NCBI RefSeq assembly: GCF_963665445.1
Contig: NZ_OY762276.1
Location: 3,342,601-3,406,600, forward strand
DNA length: 64,000 bases
DNA from: an uncultured Desulfobulbus sp.
Lineage (GTDB): Bacteria; Desulfobacterota; Desulfobulbia; Desulfobulbales; Desulfobulbaceae
Direction of reading: 5' to 3'
Under the pieces are notes generated by a model. That model was not told where the DNA came from. It worked only from the letters and a program-made list of their open reading frames with translations, and did not search any database. The position numbers and the translations under genes were made by a program. The first letter of the stretch is position 1, and every line of letters starts with the position of its first letter. Positions 1-9,512 of the stretch are shown piece by piece.

Positions 1-1
1 C

Positions 2-919
2 TTAAAGGGAATTGAGTTTCTCGGTGAGCACCGGGATGAGCTGCTTGAGATCAGCCACCACCAAGACGTTGGCCACCTCGCCAATAGGGGCGTCCTTATC
101 GGTGTTGATGGCCACGATATAATCGGATTTTTTCATTCCGGCCAGATGCTGGATCGCCCCGGAAATACCGCAGGCCACATAGAGTTTCGGGCTGACCGTG
201 GTTCCGGTGGTCCCCACCTGGCGGTTGTGCTCCACCCAACCGGCATCCACCACCGGACGACTGGCGCCGTACTCGCCTTTGAGCGCCTTGGCCAGGGCCT
301 GGACCATGGCCACGTTCTCGGGCTTGCCCACCCCACGTCCGGCGCTGACAATGACCTCGGACTTGGTCAGATCGACGCCCTCGGCCTTGGCCGCCTCATA
401 GCCGGTGCACTGGACCTTACCGGTTGCATCGGTCTCCACACTGACCACGGTCGGGGTGCCGGTCGGATCGTTTTCCATCCCAAAGGCTCCGGCCTGCAGG
501 GTCAGAATTGTCGGTGTTGTCACCGACTTGACCTTGCGCCGCAGCTTGGCATTGCACACCGGGACCACGGGCAGGCCATCCTCGACCGCAACCACCTCGG
601 AGACCTGGGCCGCCTTGAGGGCGATCGCCAGCCGAGGCGCCAAATCCCAGCCATAGGAGGAGTGATGGAACACGATCTGCTCCGGCTGTTCCTTGGCGAT
701 CGCCTCGAGCAGCAAGTTCTTATGGACCGTGGGGTTGTACTCACCGTACTTGGCCACATCCGCCAGATAGAGGGTACCGTCGAACTGAGGCAGGTCAGAC
801 GGACTGCCGACAAGGAACATGACGGTTTCCGCCTTCTGCTCCTGGGCAAAGGCGATCAGTTGCGAATATTTGGAGCGCAGCTTTCCTTCCCGGAATTCCG
901 CCACTAGTAAAGTTTTCAT
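2..919 (-). CDS. etfA: Electron transfer flavoprotein alpha subunit
   Basis: Carries the FAD-bearing half of the ETF heterodimer, which takes electrons from acyl-CoA dehydrogenase and hands them to a membrane quinone reductase. At 305 residues it has normal family length. The C-terminal FAD domain is clear: GASRPVVDAGW near residue 218, then GTTGTTVSPKLYVACGISG at about 236-254. ATG at 919 is preceded by AGGAGG. It is the last gene seen of an operon that starts at crt (8684) and lies 9 bases behind etfB. Its pairing with the FeS oxidoreductase at 1761-3743 supports a role in acyl-CoA oxidation rather than nitrogen fixation (FixAB). Confidence 0.95.
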   Translation of the reverse strand: MKTLLVAEFREGKLRSKYSQLIAFAQEQKAETVMFLVGSPSDLPQFDGTLYLADVAKYGEYNPTVHKNLLLEAIAKEQPEQIVFHHSSYGWDLAPRLAIALKAAQVSEVVAVEDGLPVVPVCNAKLRRKVKSVTTPTILTLQAGAFGMENDPTGTPTVVSVETDATGKVQCTGYEAAKAEGVDLTKSEVIVSAGRGVGKPENVAMVQALAKALKGEYGASRPVVDAGWVEHNRQVGTTGTTVSPKLYVACGISGAIQHLAGMKKSDYIVAINTDKDAPIGEVANVLVVADLKQLIPVLTEKLNSL

Positions 920-928
920 GGGTTCCTC

Positions 929-1699
929 CTAGGCGAGAACGCTGGTTTTTTCTTTGAGCAGTTGGATCAGTTTATCGGCCAATTCCGGGGCATCGCCCTC
1001 CAGGACCAGAGCGCTGCCCTTCTTCTCCGGGAAGTAGCAGGCAGCAGTCTCCTGGCTGGCGGCGAGTCCGCCCGTGTCGGGATCTATGGCCAACAACTCT
1101 TTCTTCTTCGCCTTCATGATGTTGGGCAGGGTCGGGTAGCGCGGGGTGTTGAGCCCCAACTGACAGGTCAGCACCACTGGGGTTGTGGTGGTGACCAGGG
1201 CCTTGGCACCGCCTTCAAGCTCGCGCTTGACGTTGATGGTGCCATTGTCGTAGGCGAATTCGACGATGGTGGTGACTGCGGCCATATCCAGCATCTCCGC
1301 CACCATCACGCCAACCTGGGCACTGCCGCGATCCTGAGACTGCATACCGGTAAAGATGAGGTCAAAGGACTTGTCTTTGGCAAAACCGGCGATCATGGCA
1401 GCGATCTCCATAGGCTCGCGCTTGTAGGAGTCGGCGTCCTTGATGTGCACTCCACGATCACAGCCCATGGCCAGGGCCTTTTTCATGGTTTCGGTCACCT
1501 GATCCGGCCCCACGCAGAGGACGGTCAGATCGGCATCTTTGACCTGCTCTTTGAGACGAACGGCCTGCTCGACCGCATATTCATCGTACTCGTTCATCCG
1601 CCAGGCAAGATCAGCGCGGTCGTACCAGTTGCCCTCGCCGTTGATCTTGAATTTCGATTCCATGTCAGGAACCTGTTTGATACAAATCAGAATTTTCAT
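929..1699 (-). CDS. etfB: Electron transfer flavoprotein beta subunit
   Basis: Beta subunit of ETF, 256 residues, which in the family binds AMP and docks the dehydrogenase. It starts MKILICIKQVPD, the usual ETF-beta N-terminus, and contains a conserved segment TGMQSQDRGSAQVG near residue 117 that contacts the nucleotide in ETFs. ATG at 1699 follows AAGGGGA. The order etfB-etfA with a 9-base gap indicates co-translation. The upstream neighbour is the membrane FeS oxidoreductase that probably re-oxidises this ETF. Confidence 0.95.
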   Translation of the reverse strand: MKILICIKQVPDMESKFKINGEGNWYDRADLAWRMNEYDEYAVEQAVRLKEQVKDADLTVLCVGPDQVTETMKKALAMGCDRGVHIKDADSYKREPMEIAAMIAGFAKDKSFDLIFTGMQSQDRGSAQVGVMVAEMLDMAAVTTIVEFAYDNGTINVKRELEGGAKALVTTTTPVVLTCQLGLNTPRYPTLPNIMKAKKKELLAIDPDTGGLAASQETAACYFPEKKGSALVLEGDAPELADKLIQLLKEKTSVLA

Positions 1700-1760
1700 T
1701 GCGTCCCCTTCAAGCAGTAAAAAAAGATGTGACTTCCAGTAAATCTATCGTCATCCGAAC

Positions 1761-3743
1761 TCAGGCCAGCCGGTCGACCAGCACTTCGGCTATATCCTTG
1801 GGCCGGATCCGATCCTCGGCATCCGCTCCTTTGACACCGTCCTCGAACATGGTGAGACAGAAGGGACAGTTGGAAAGCAGCTGCCCGGCCCCGGTATCGA
1901 GTGCCATCTCCACCCGTTTGATGTTGATCCGCTCTCCCAGCTTCTCCTCGGCCATGATCCGGCCACCGCCGGCGCTGCAGCAGAAGGCCTGGTCCCGACT
2001 CTTGACCATTTCCTTGATCCGCCCCCCCGCGGCCTTGATCAGGCTGCGCGGCGCATCGTAGATATCGTTGTGACGACCGAGGTAACAGGAATCGTGGTAG
2101 GTGCAGTCAAAGGCCTGACCACAGAGCTGCAGCTGACCGCTTTGCACAAGTTCATCGAGAAAGACGGCATGCGGCACCACCTCGATATCAAAATCAAAGT
2201 CACGGTAATCCTTGGTCAGGGTGTTGAAGCAGTGTGGGCAGGTGGTGACAATTTTCTTCACCCCGTAGCCCTTGATCAGCTCGACCATCTCCATGGCAAG
2301 GGTCTGGTAGAGGTATTCGTTGCCCATCTTGCGCATCGGCTCACCGCAGCACTTCTCCTCCTTGCCGAGGATACCGAGCTTCACCCCGGCTTTTTGGCAG
2401 AGGGTGACAAAGCTCTTGGCAACCGCGATGTTGCGCTTGTCAAAGGAGGCGTAACAGCCGACAAAGTAAAGCACATCCACCTCGGCATCCTCGGCAAGGG
2501 GCTTGAGGCCCAACTCTTCGGCCCATTCACCGCGCGAGGCATAGCCCATGCCCAGCGGGTTGCCGTTGACCTCGGTCTGCTCCATGGCGGTCATCACTTC
2601 CTCACCCGGGAACTCGCCTTCCATCAGCACCAGGTTGCGGCGCATCTCGATGATCTTGCCCACATGCTCGATGTTGGCCGGACAGATATCCTGGCAGGCG
2701 CGGCAGGTGGTGCAGGCCCAGATGGCATCGCGGCCGATGGTGTCGATCAGATTGGCCTGGGGATCGGTAAAGGCCATCTCGCCGATCTGGTTGACCAGTT
2801 TCATCGGAGAGAGCGGCTTACCGGTATTGTATGCCGGGCAGCGGTCCTGGCAGCGTTTGCACAGGGTGCAGGCATCGGCATCAAAGATATCCTTCCAGCT
2901 GAGGTCGGCAAGTTCGGTGGCACCGAACTTCTCCACGCTCTCATCCTCGAGGTTGACCGTGGTCAGTTTCCCGGTCGGTCCCCGGTCGGCAAAGAAGGCA
3001 TTGGCGCTGGTGGTGACGATATGGCGCAGCTTGGTGTAAGGAATGGCGGCGATAAAACCCAGCGCCAGCAGCAAATGCAGCCACCACAGGACCACATGCA
3101 GGGTGCGCAGCCCAGGCTCGCCCATGCCCTTGATCAAGGTTGCCACAGCCATGCCCACCGGCGACCAGCCGGCAAGTGGGGTGCCCAGTTCGGTGGCGGC
3201 CATGCGCGCCCCCTCGATCACAAACCCGGTGATGAGGATGGCCAGCAAAAGCGCGTGCATCAGGGCGTCGTCCCGCTTGGTCAAGAGTCCTTCCGGCTTG
3301 ATCACATAACGCCTGATCAACAGGCCGCCGAGCATCAAGATGGCGACAAGACCGGCAAGGTCCAGCACCAGGGAAAAAACGAGATAGAACGTGCCCTTGA
3401 GAAATTTGATATCAAAGAGCAGATCACTGAAATCAGCCTGGAGCACGATCAGGCCGGTGCCAATGAACAGCGCAAAAAAGCTCCAGAAAAACAGGGTATG
3501 GGCTGTGCCGGCGCCTTCCACGCGGGAGACCTTGGTCTGCAGCAGCACATTCTTCAGCATGTCTTTGATCCGCTCGCCGCGCTGATCGGTACGGTCAAGC
3601 GGTTGTCCTAGACGATAGATTGGAATTCGTTTGCGGAATCCCACCACAAAGGCGGCCGCAGCCACCAGAAACAACAGGTACATGGGGACCAACGTCGTGA
3701 ACCCATGACCGACATTCCAATAAATTTCACGGGTAAACTCCAT
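1761..3743 (-). CDS. Membrane FeS ETF:quinone oxidoreductase (EMO-type, CCG domains)
   Basis: 660-residue membrane iron-sulfur protein that most likely moves electrons from reduced ETF to menaquinone. The N-terminal ~245 residues hold about six hydrophobic helices resembling the NarI/cytochrome b family. Two [4Fe-4S] ferredoxin motifs follow (CTLCKRCQDRC near 289, CTTCRACQDIC near 343), then two CCG modules (CCGEP near 464, CCSAGGG near 587) as in HdrB and GlpC. ATG at 3743 has a GGGGAG site. This architecture next to etfBA matches the ETF:methylmenaquinone oxidoreductase described in Geobacter and Syntrophomonas. The function is inferred from architecture and context. The alternative is a general heterodisulfide-reductase-like protein. 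Confidence 0.85.
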   Translation of the reverse strand: MEFTREIYWNVGHGFTTLVPMYLLFLVAAAAFVVGFRKRIPIYRLGQPLDRTDQRGERIKDMLKNVLLQTKVSRVEGAGTAHTLFFWSFFALFIGTGLIVLQADFSDLLFDIKFLKGTFYLVFSLVLDLAGLVAILMLGGLLIRRYVIKPEGLLTKRDDALMHALLLAILITGFVIEGARMAATELGTPLAGWSPVGMAVATLIKGMGEPGLRTLHVVLWWLHLLLALGFIAAIPYTKLRHIVTTSANAFFADRGPTGKLTTVNLEDESVEKFGATELADLSWKDIFDADACTLCKRCQDRCPAYNTGKPLSPMKLVNQIGEMAFTDPQANLIDTIGRDAIWACTTCRACQDICPANIEHVGKIIEMRRNLVLMEGEFPGEEVMTAMEQTEVNGNPLGMGYASRGEWAEELGLKPLAEDAEVDVLYFVGCYASFDKRNIAVAKSFVTLCQKAGVKLGILGKEEKCCGEPMRKMGNEYLYQTLAMEMVELIKGYGVKKIVTTCPHCFNTLTKDYRDFDFDIEVVPHAVFLDELVQSGQLQLCGQAFDCTYHDSCYLGRHNDIYDAPRSLIKAAGGRIKEMVKSRDQAFCCSAGGGRIMAEEKLGERINIKRVEMALDTGAGQLLSNCPFCLTMFEDGVKGADAEDRIRPKDIAEVLVDRLA

Positions 3744-3878
3744 TCAGCTCCCCTCGCTCTCATTCAACACAGGTTGTCGTCCATGCTAGCACGCAAGAAG
3801 AGAGGCAGCCAGAGCCGTTCCTCTCTTCTTACGTTATTTCAGTATGTTAGATACAGCAGCCGGCCAAACCGGCACCCG

Positions 3879-5024
3879 TTATCGCGTCAAAGCTGCACCG
3901 ATAACGACCCGCTGCACCTCGCTGGTGCCCTCGTAAATCTCGGTGATCTTGGCATCGCGCATCATGCGCTCCACCGGAAATTCCCGGGTGTAGCCATAAC
4001 CGCCGTGGAGCTGTACGGCCTGGGTGGTAACCCGCATTGCCGTCTCCGAGGCAAACAGCTTGGCCATGGCCGATTCCTGCGAATAGGAAAGACCGGCGCT
4101 GGCACGGTAGGCTGCATTGTAGATGAGCAGGCGAGCGGCCTCGACCTGGGTGGCCATGTCGGCCAACTGGAAGGAGACCCCCTGGAAGGAGGCAACCGGT
4201 TTGTTGAACTGCTCGCGCTCCTTGGTGTAGGCGATGGTGGCGTCCAGGGCCCCCTGGGCAATGCCCAGAGCCTGGGAGGCAATGCCGATACGACCGCCGT
4301 CCAGGGTTTTCATGGCGACCTTGAAGCCCTGGCCCTCCTGGCCAAGGAGGTTCTCCGCCGGAATGGCGCAGTTTTCGAACACGAGTTCCATGGTGGGTGA
4401 GGAGCGGATACCCATCTTCTTCTCTTTCTTGCCAAAAGAGAATCCAGGGGTTCCCTTCTCGACGATGAAGGCGCTGATACCGCGATGTTTCTCAGCACTT
4501 TTGTCGCTCCGGGCGAGAACCACGTAGGTTTCAGCCTCGCCGGCGTTGGTGATGAAGATTTTGGATCCGTTGAGGATCCACTGATTGCCCTCTCTGTTGG
4601 CGGTGGTCTTGGTGCCACCGGCATCGGAACCGGCAGAAGGCTCGGTCAGGCCGAAGCCGCCGATTTTTTCACCGGTTGCCAGGGGTACCAGGAATTTCTG
4701 TTTCTGCTCCTCGGTGCCGAACATGTAGATCGGGTTGGCACAGAGGGAGAGATGGGCGGAAAGGGTCACACCGGTGGAGCCGCACACGCGGGAGAGCTCC
4801 TCAACGGCGATGGCATAGCTGATGTAATCGGCACCGGCACCGCCATACTCTTCCGGAAAAACGATACCGGTCAGGCCCAACTCGGCCAGCCGATCAAACA
4901 TGAGGGCGCGGTCAAAACGCTCCTCTTCATCCCTCTCTGCTGCGGACGGCGCAACTTCCGTTTCGGCAAAACTGCGAACCATTTCGCGGATAAGATTTTG
5001 CTCTTCAGTCAGTTCAAAATTCAT
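3879..5024 (-). CDS. Acyl-CoA dehydrogenase (short-chain/butyryl-CoA type)
   Basis: FAD enzyme that oxidises acyl-CoA to trans-2-enoyl-CoA, with ETF as acceptor. The 381 residues begin [10 protein letters not shown] chose ATG 5024 over the upstream in-frame start at 5039 because GGGGAG lies 6 bases before it. Visible motifs are [13 protein letters not shown] (FAD/substrate loop) and, near residue 364, [10 protein letters not shown] with the catalytic Glu of butyryl-CoA dehydrogenases. Genes for the other three beta-oxidation steps lie just upstream in the same operon and the electron acceptors just downstream. Chain-length preference cannot be read from the sequence. Confidence 0.93.
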   Translation of the reverse strand: MNFELTEEQNLIREMVRSFAETEVAPSAAERDEEERFDRALMFDRLAELGLTGIVFPEEYGGAGADYISYAIAVEELSRVCGSTGVTLSAHLSLCANPIYMFGTEEQKQKFLVPLATGEKIGGFGLTEPSAGSDAGGTKTTANREGNQWILNGSKIFITNAGEAETYVVLARSDKSAEKHRGISAFIVEKGTPGFSFGKKEKKMGIRSSPTMELVFENCAIPAENLLGQEGQGFKVAMKTLDGGRIGIASQALGIAQGALDATIAYTKEREQFNKPVASFQGVSFQLADMATQVEAARLLIYNAAYRASAGLSYSQESAMAKLFASETAMRVTTQAVQLHGGYGYTREFPVERMMRDAKITEIYEGTSEVQRVVIGAALTR

Positions 5025-5185
5025 GTGCAACTCCCCCAAAGGTAATAAAGGATCTTTCCTTCTCGTAAATGTCGACCGTGCTGTTACACCACCTGATCAA
5101 CTTCACTCCTCTTCAGCCCGCCACCCGCCCATGGCGGCAGAGCCGATCCCGTGTTATCGGTGCTGCACGGGAAACGCACCGTTGT

Positions 5186-5644
5186 TCAAGATTCCGACTG
5201 TTGGTCCTTGAGTTGAACCATCACCACCGTACCACTGGCACGTGTTGCACCCTCGGCAGTCACCTGCAGCTCGACCACCACCTTGCGTCCCTTGATCTCC
5301 AGCACTCGAGCGCGAATTTCCAGCTCGGTGTTGATCGGTGTCGGGCTATGGTAGTCGACCTTGAGTGAGGCGGTGACAAAACGGGAGATCGGTTTGCCGT
5401 CCTCCCGCGCCTTGGCAGCCGCCGCAGTTCCCGCTGCGTGGCAATCGATCAGCGAGGCGATCAACCCACCGTACAGATAACCGGGATAGCCGCCGGTATA
5501 CTTGGGATCGGGTGTGTGACGACACACCGTCTCCTCGCCATCCCAGTAGCTTTTGAGATGAAATCCCTGGGGATTCAACCGCCCGCAGCCGAAGCAGTGG
5601 GCGTAATCGTCGGGATACTGGTCCTGAAAGGCCGGCTCGTCCAT
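5186..5644 (-). CDS. PaaI/hotdog-fold thioesterase-like protein
   Basis: 152-residue single hotdog domain, probably an acyl-CoA thioesterase. The N-terminal CFGCGRLNPQG is typical of a PaaI/4HBT subfamily, and the helix YLYGGLIASLIDCHAAGTA carries the conserved Gly-Gly and Asp region. Its ATG overlaps the hbd stop codon (TAATG), so translation is coupled. Within a beta-oxidation operon it could release free acids or clear dead-end CoA esters. The substrate is not deducible. Confidence 0.8.
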   Translation of the reverse strand: MDEPAFQDQYPDDYAHCFGCGRLNPQGFHLKSYWDGEETVCRHTPDPKYTGGYPGYLYGGLIASLIDCHAAGTAAAAKAREDGKPISRFVTASLKVDYHSPTPINTELEIRARVLEIKGRKVVVELQVTAEGATRASGTVVMVQLKDQQSES

Positions 5645-6495
5645 TACTCGTAGGAGTAGAAGCCCTTACCGGACTTGCGCCCGAGGAAACCGGCCTCGAC
5701 ATACTGCCGCAGCAGCGGACAGGGACGATATTTGGAATCGCCCAGCCCCTCGTGCAGGGTTTCCATGATCGCCAGGCAGGTATCCAGACCGATGAGATCG
5801 GCCAGGGCCAGCGGCCCCATGGGATGATTCATGCCCAGCTTCATCACCGTATCGATATCCTCCTTGGTCCCCACCCCGTGATAGAGGCAGAAAACGGCCT
5901 CGTTGATCATCGGCAGGAGGATACGGTTGGCAATGAATCCCGGGAAATCATTGGATTGCGCCGGAGTTTTCTCCATCCGCCTAGTCAGATCCAGTGTGGT
6001 GTCCAGGGTTTCCTTGGAGGTGGCCAGGCCGCAGATGACCTCCACCAGCTTCATCACCGGCACCGGATTCATGAAGTGCATGCCGATAACCTTGTCGGGA
6101 CGCTTGGTATGCGAGGCAATACGCCCGATGGGGATGGAGGAGGTGTTGGAGGCGAGGATGACATGCGGCGCACAGACCTCTTCCAGGGTCTCGAAGATCT
6201 TGAACTTGATGGTCTCGTTCTCCGAAGCGGCCTCGACCACGAAATCCGCACCGGCCATGTCCTTGATGTCGGTGCTCAGTGTAATCCGGGAGAGGATCGC
6301 GTCCCGCTCCTCGGCACCAAGCTTGCCCTTGTCGACATTGCGCTGCAGGTTCTTGCTGATGTTGGCCAGACCACGCTCGACGAACTCGGATTTAATGTCG
6401 TTCATGATCACGGAAAGGCCGCTGGCTGCCGCCACCTGGGCAATACCATTGCCCATCTGGCCGGCACCGATCACTCCAAATGTTTGTACTTCCAT
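5644..6495 (-). CDS. hbd: 3-hydroxybutyryl-CoA dehydrogenase
   Basis: NAD(P)-dependent oxidation of 3-hydroxyacyl-CoA to 3-ketoacyl-CoA, 283 residues, the stand-alone bacterial Hbd length. The Rossmann motif GVIGAGQMGNG is at residues 7-17 and the catalytic-His segment GMHFMNPVPVMKLVE is near 137. I placed the start at MEVQTFGV (ATG 6495, AGGGAG upstream) rather than 14 codons earlier at 6537. It lies between thiolase and the thioesterase, and its stop overlaps the thioesterase start by one base. Confidence 0.94.
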   Translation of the reverse strand: MEVQTFGVIGAGQMGNGIAQVAAASGLSVIMNDIKSEFVERGLANISKNLQRNVDKGKLGAEERDAILSRITLSTDIKDMAGADFVVEAASENETIKFKIFETLEEVCAPHVILASNTSSIPIGRIASHTKRPDKVIGMHFMNPVPVMKLVEVICGLATSKETLDTTLDLTRRMEKTPAQSNDFPGFIANRILLPMINEAVFCLYHGVGTKEDIDTVMKLGMNHPMGPLALADLIGLDTCLAIMETLHEGLGDSKYRPCPLLRQYVEAGFLGRKSGKGFYSYE

Positions 6496-6564
6496 TGCTG
6501 CACTCCCTGTCCTTAGCACAAAAGGTAGGCCGGTCACCTGAAGCGACCGGCAAAGTTTCGCTCA

Positions 6565-7854
6565 TTACTTGTTGCTGATCACCATGGCCATGCCCATGCC
6601 GCCGCCGATACACATGCTGATCAGACCGGTGCCGAACTGACGGCGCTGCATCTGGTACATGGCGGTCACCATCTGCCGGGCGCCGGTGCAGCCCACCGGA
6701 TGGCCCATGGAGATACCGCTGCCCAACTGGTTGGGCATTTCAACCTCAATGCCGAGTTCGAGCATGCAGCCGATCGCCTGGGCGGCAAAGGCCTCGTTGA
6801 GCTCGATCATATCCATGTCCTTGACGGTCTTGCCGCTCTGCTTGAGTGCCTTCTGAATGGCCGGAACCGGTCCCAGGCCCATATAGGCCGGATCAAGACC
6901 GCCGGAGGCAAAGCTCTCGATCGTCACCAACGGTTTGAGCCCCAGGGCCTTGGCCTTGTCCGCGCTCATCATCAGCACCGCCGCCGCGCCATCGTTGATC
7001 CCCGAGGCATTGCCGGCGGTCACGGTGCCGTCCTTGGCAAAGGCCGGTTTCAACTTGGCCATCTTCTCCAGCGAGGTCTCCATAGGTCGCTCGTCCTGGG
7101 CAAACTCGACCATCTCCCTGCCGGCCTTGACCGAGATTGGCACGATCTCCTCTTTGAACAGACCGTCGCGGATACCGTTGCGGGCGCGGGCGTGGCTGAG
7201 CGCAGCCAGTTTGTCCTGATCTTCGCGGCTGATGTTGTAGAGGCGGGCAATGTTCTCGGCGGTCACCCCCATATGGTAGCCATAGAAGATCTCATACAGG
7301 CCGTCAAAGACCATCAGGTCGTAGACCTCGCCCTTGCCGGTGAGTTCCATACGGTAGCCCCAGCGTGCCTTGGGCATGGCCATGGGCACCATGCTCATGT
7401 TCTCCTGGCCGCCGGCGAGCACGATTTCGGCCTGGCCGGTCATGATCGACTGGGCACCGAGGGCAATGGCCTTGAGGCCGGAGCCGCAGACCTTGTTGAT
7501 GGTGAATGCCGGGGTTTCCTTGGCGATACCCGCCTGGACCATGGCCTGGCGGGCGGTGTTCTGGCCCTGACCGGCCTGGAGCACGTTGCCCATGATGACT
7601 TCATCAATGGCGATCTCGGTGGCCCCCGAGTCCCAGGTATTGTACTTTTCCTCCAGTTCAAGCGGTCCCTGGCTTTTCAGCTTTCCCGGGGCAACCGAGC
7701 GCATCTCCACACTGGCAACCGGACGCAGGCCCGCCTTGCGCAACGTTTCATGCATGACCGTCGCGCCCAGGGTCACGACCGATGTACTTTTCAGGCTCCC
7801 ACCAAAGGCGCCCACAGCGGTCCGACTGCCGCTTACAATCACAACCTCGTTCAT
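6565..7854 (-). CDS. Acetyl-CoA acetyltransferase (thiolase) with N-domain insertion
   Basis: Thiolase of 429 residues that cleaves or forms acetoacetyl-CoA/3-ketoacyl-CoA. Catalytic parts are visible: nucleophilic Cys in NKVCGSGLKAI (about 122), NEAFAAQAIG (about 351), GHPVGCTGARQ (about 383) and CIGGGMG (about 414). Ordinary bacterial thiolases are near 390-395 residues. The extra length is an insertion of roughly 30 residues at about 44-80, before DEVIMGNVLQAGQGQN. ATG 7854 has AAGGAGC upstream. It is the second gene of the operon. Confidence 0.93.
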   Translation of the reverse strand: MNEVVIVSGSRTAVGAFGGSLKSTSVVTLGATVMHETLRKAGLRPVASVEMRSVAPGKLKSQGPLELEEKYNTWDSGATEIAIDEVIMGNVLQAGQGQNTARQAMVQAGIAKETPAFTINKVCGSGLKAIALGAQSIMTGQAEIVLAGGQENMSMVPMAMPKARWGYRMELTGKGEVYDLMVFDGLYEIFYGYHMGVTAENIARLYNISREDQDKLAALSHARARNGIRDGLFKEEIVPISVKAGREMVEFAQDERPMETSLEKMAKLKPAFAKDGTVTAGNASGINDGAAAVLMMSADKAKALGLKPLVTIESFASGGLDPAYMGLGPVPAIQKALKQSGKTVKDMDMIELNEAFAAQAIGCMLELGIEVEMPNQLGSGISMGHPVGCTGARQMVTAMYQMQRRQFGTGLISMCIGGGMGMAMVISNK

Positions 7855-7892
7855 AGCACACGTGCTCCTTGTAACATTATGGAATTCCGGGA

Positions 7893-8684
7893 TCAGTCGT
7901 TCAAACCACCGGTAAAGACTGCTTTTCGTTTCTCCAAAAAGGCGCTGGTGCCTTCCTTAGAATCCGGGCTGGCCAGCATGAGAGCAAAGGCATCGCGCTC
8001 AATGGCAAGCCCGGTCTGCAGATCCGTATTCAGGCCGTGATTCACGCTCTGTTTTGCCGCACGAAGAGAAGCCTTGCCTTTGCTGGCAATCAACTTCGCG
8101 GTTTCGGTGGCGGCGACCACCAACTCCTCCGGGGCAAAAATTTTATTGACCAGGCCGATTTCCTTGGCCTCGGCCGCAGTGATGTGTTTGCCGGTAAAGA
8201 TCATCTCCTTGGCCATGTTGGCACCAATCAGGCGAGGCAGCCGTTGGGTGCCGCCGAAGCCGGGAATAATACCGAGGCTGATTTCCGGGAGACCGAAGAC
8301 GGCTTTTTCCGAGGCATAGATGAAGTCGCAGGCAAGCGCCATCTCGCAACCGCCCCCCAGGGCAAAACCGTTGACGGCGGCAATGACCGGAATGTTCAGG
8401 CCCTGAAGCTGGCTGATGACATCCTGGCCGATCTGCGCGAATTTCTTGGCGCCGAGCGGGGAGAGCGTGTTGATTTCGGTGATATCGGCTCCGGCGATGA
8501 AAGATTTTTCACCGGCGCCGGTAAGGACAAGCACGCGAACAGTTTCGTCGGCTTGAAGAGTGGTAAGGGCGTGGGAGAGTTCCTCGAGCAATGAGGTATT
8601 TAAGGCATTAAGAGCTTTGGGTCGGTTAAATGTCAGTATTGCAATTCCGTCGGTACAGGTGAGTTCAATCGATGAATAGACCAC
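7893..8684 (-). CDS. crt: Enoyl-CoA hydratase / 3-hydroxybutyryl-CoA dehydratase
   Basis: Crotonase-fold enzyme (263 residues) that hydrates enoyl-CoA to 3-hydroxyacyl-CoA. The oxyanion-hole region GGGCEMALACDF is near residue 110 and the catalytic-Glu segment FGLPEISLGIIPGFGGTQ near 131. The start is GTG at 8684 behind a strong AAGGAGGAG. This is the first gene of the eight-gene operon. A candidate promoter lies about 210 bases upstream. It could serve as a short-chain enoyl-CoA hydratase or crotonase; the sequence alone does not separate these. Confidence 0.93.
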   Translation of the reverse strand: MVYSSIELTCTDGIAILTFNRPKALNALNTSLLEELSHALTTLQADETVRVLVLTGAGEKSFIAGADITEINTLSPLGAKKFAQIGQDVISQLQGLNIPVIAAVNGFALGGGCEMALACDFIYASEKAVFGLPEISLGIIPGFGGTQRLPRLIGANMAKEMIFTGKHITAAEAKEIGLVNKIFAPEELVVAATETAKLIASKGKASLRAAKQSVNHGLNTDLQTGLAIERDAFALMLASPDSKEGTSAFLEKRKAVFTGGLND

Positions 8685-9074
8685 CGTCTCCTCCTTGGGT
8701 TCAGAGTAATAAGAAATTGCGCAGCATTACATCCAATAAAAAAAATCTAAAAAAAAAGGGCAAAGGAGCTGGTTTCACCGACATTACACAACAATCCCTT
8801 CCCCATATACAATCAGGTCGACATCAATATCTGCGGACTAAATGCCCCATCTCGTCAGAAAAAGGGTAAAACCGAGCCCGCGCGAAGTGGGTAATATCTA
8901 TTGCAAAAGCAACAGGCTGTCAAACATTTTTTACGAAGATGTCAGACCGTTAAACCTCTGATCAGTCAATACAGTTTTTAACATTCCCTTTTCAAAATCT
9001 ACCGCAATATGGGCGAGATGAACCAATGGTTTGGACTCAAAATCCCCTTGATAGCCCCTCTTTGCAACCTGGGT
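8685..9074. other. Intergenic region upstream of crt
   Basis: A 390-base stretch between crt and the end of ridA. It holds the candidate promoter and palindrome at 8895-8923 and A-rich tracts near 8738-8760. I see no convincing gene, and short open frames here lack ribosome sites and family features. Confidence 0.6.
8895..8923 (-). promoter_or_regulatory. Candidate promoter of the beta-oxidation operon
   Basis: On the minus strand a perfect -35 TTGACA (8918-8923) is followed after 17 bases by TAGATA (8895-8900), a weak -10. The spacer contains a 12-base inverted repeat TTGCTTTTGCAA (8901-8912), a plausible repressor site. It would give crt a leader of about 205 bases. Sequence-based guess only. 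Confidence 0.4.
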
Positions 9075-9512
9075 TCATGCGATAATGTGAGAGCGTATTG
9101 GGCCGCTTGGCCAGCCGCCATCCACAGTCTTCTTCAGGGCAATGACAGCCTCGACCTCAAGTGGCGCGCCCAGGGGAAGGGCCGCAACCTGGATGGCACT
9201 GCGTGCGGGAAAGGGTTCTTGAAAATACTGGGCGTAAACGTCGTTGACCCGCTTGAAATTATTGATATCCGCTAGAAAAACGGTCACCTTGAGTGCACGG
9301 GAGAGATCGGTCCCTGCGGCCTCGGCAATGGCCCGCAAACTTTGCAGGACCAGATGGGCATGGGTTTCAATGTCGGCCACTGGAATCGTTCCGGTCTGCG
9401 GATCAATGGGGATAACTCCGGAGGTAAACAGGAGGGAATCGGTGACAATCGCCTGGGAATAGGGGCCGACAGCGGCGGGAGCCTTTTCGGTGTGAACGGG
9501 GGTTCTGGTCAT
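9075..9512 (-). CDS. ridA: RidA family enamine/imine deaminase
   Basis: Small trimeric enzyme (145 residues) that hydrolyses reactive enamines/imines such as 2-aminoacrylate made by PLP enzymes. The N-terminus TEKAPAAVGPYSQAI is the RidA signature, and the Arg of the family appears in RSAIQVAALPLGA near residue 103. I start it at ATG 9512 (MTRTPVHTEK), which has AGGAAA upstream. The open frame extends 36 codons further but those residues are not family-like. It diverges from the aldolase gene. Confidence 0.93.
   Translation of the reverse strand: MTRTPVHTEKAPAAVGPYSQAIVTDSLLFTSGVIPIDPQTGTIPVADIETHAHLVLQSLRAIAEAAGTDLSRALKVTVFLADINNFKRVNDVYAQYFQEPFPARSAIQVAALPLGAPLEVEAVIALKKTVDGGWPSGPIRSHIIA

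Noticed and set aside
2070..3611. 513-residue open frame on the plus strand
   Set aside because: Antisense to the FeS oxidoreductase, whose cluster motifs are certain.
5238..5251. TGGCAC-TTGCA resembling a sigma-54 promoter
   Set aside because: The spacing is 3 rather than 4-5 bases and it lies inside the thioesterase gene.
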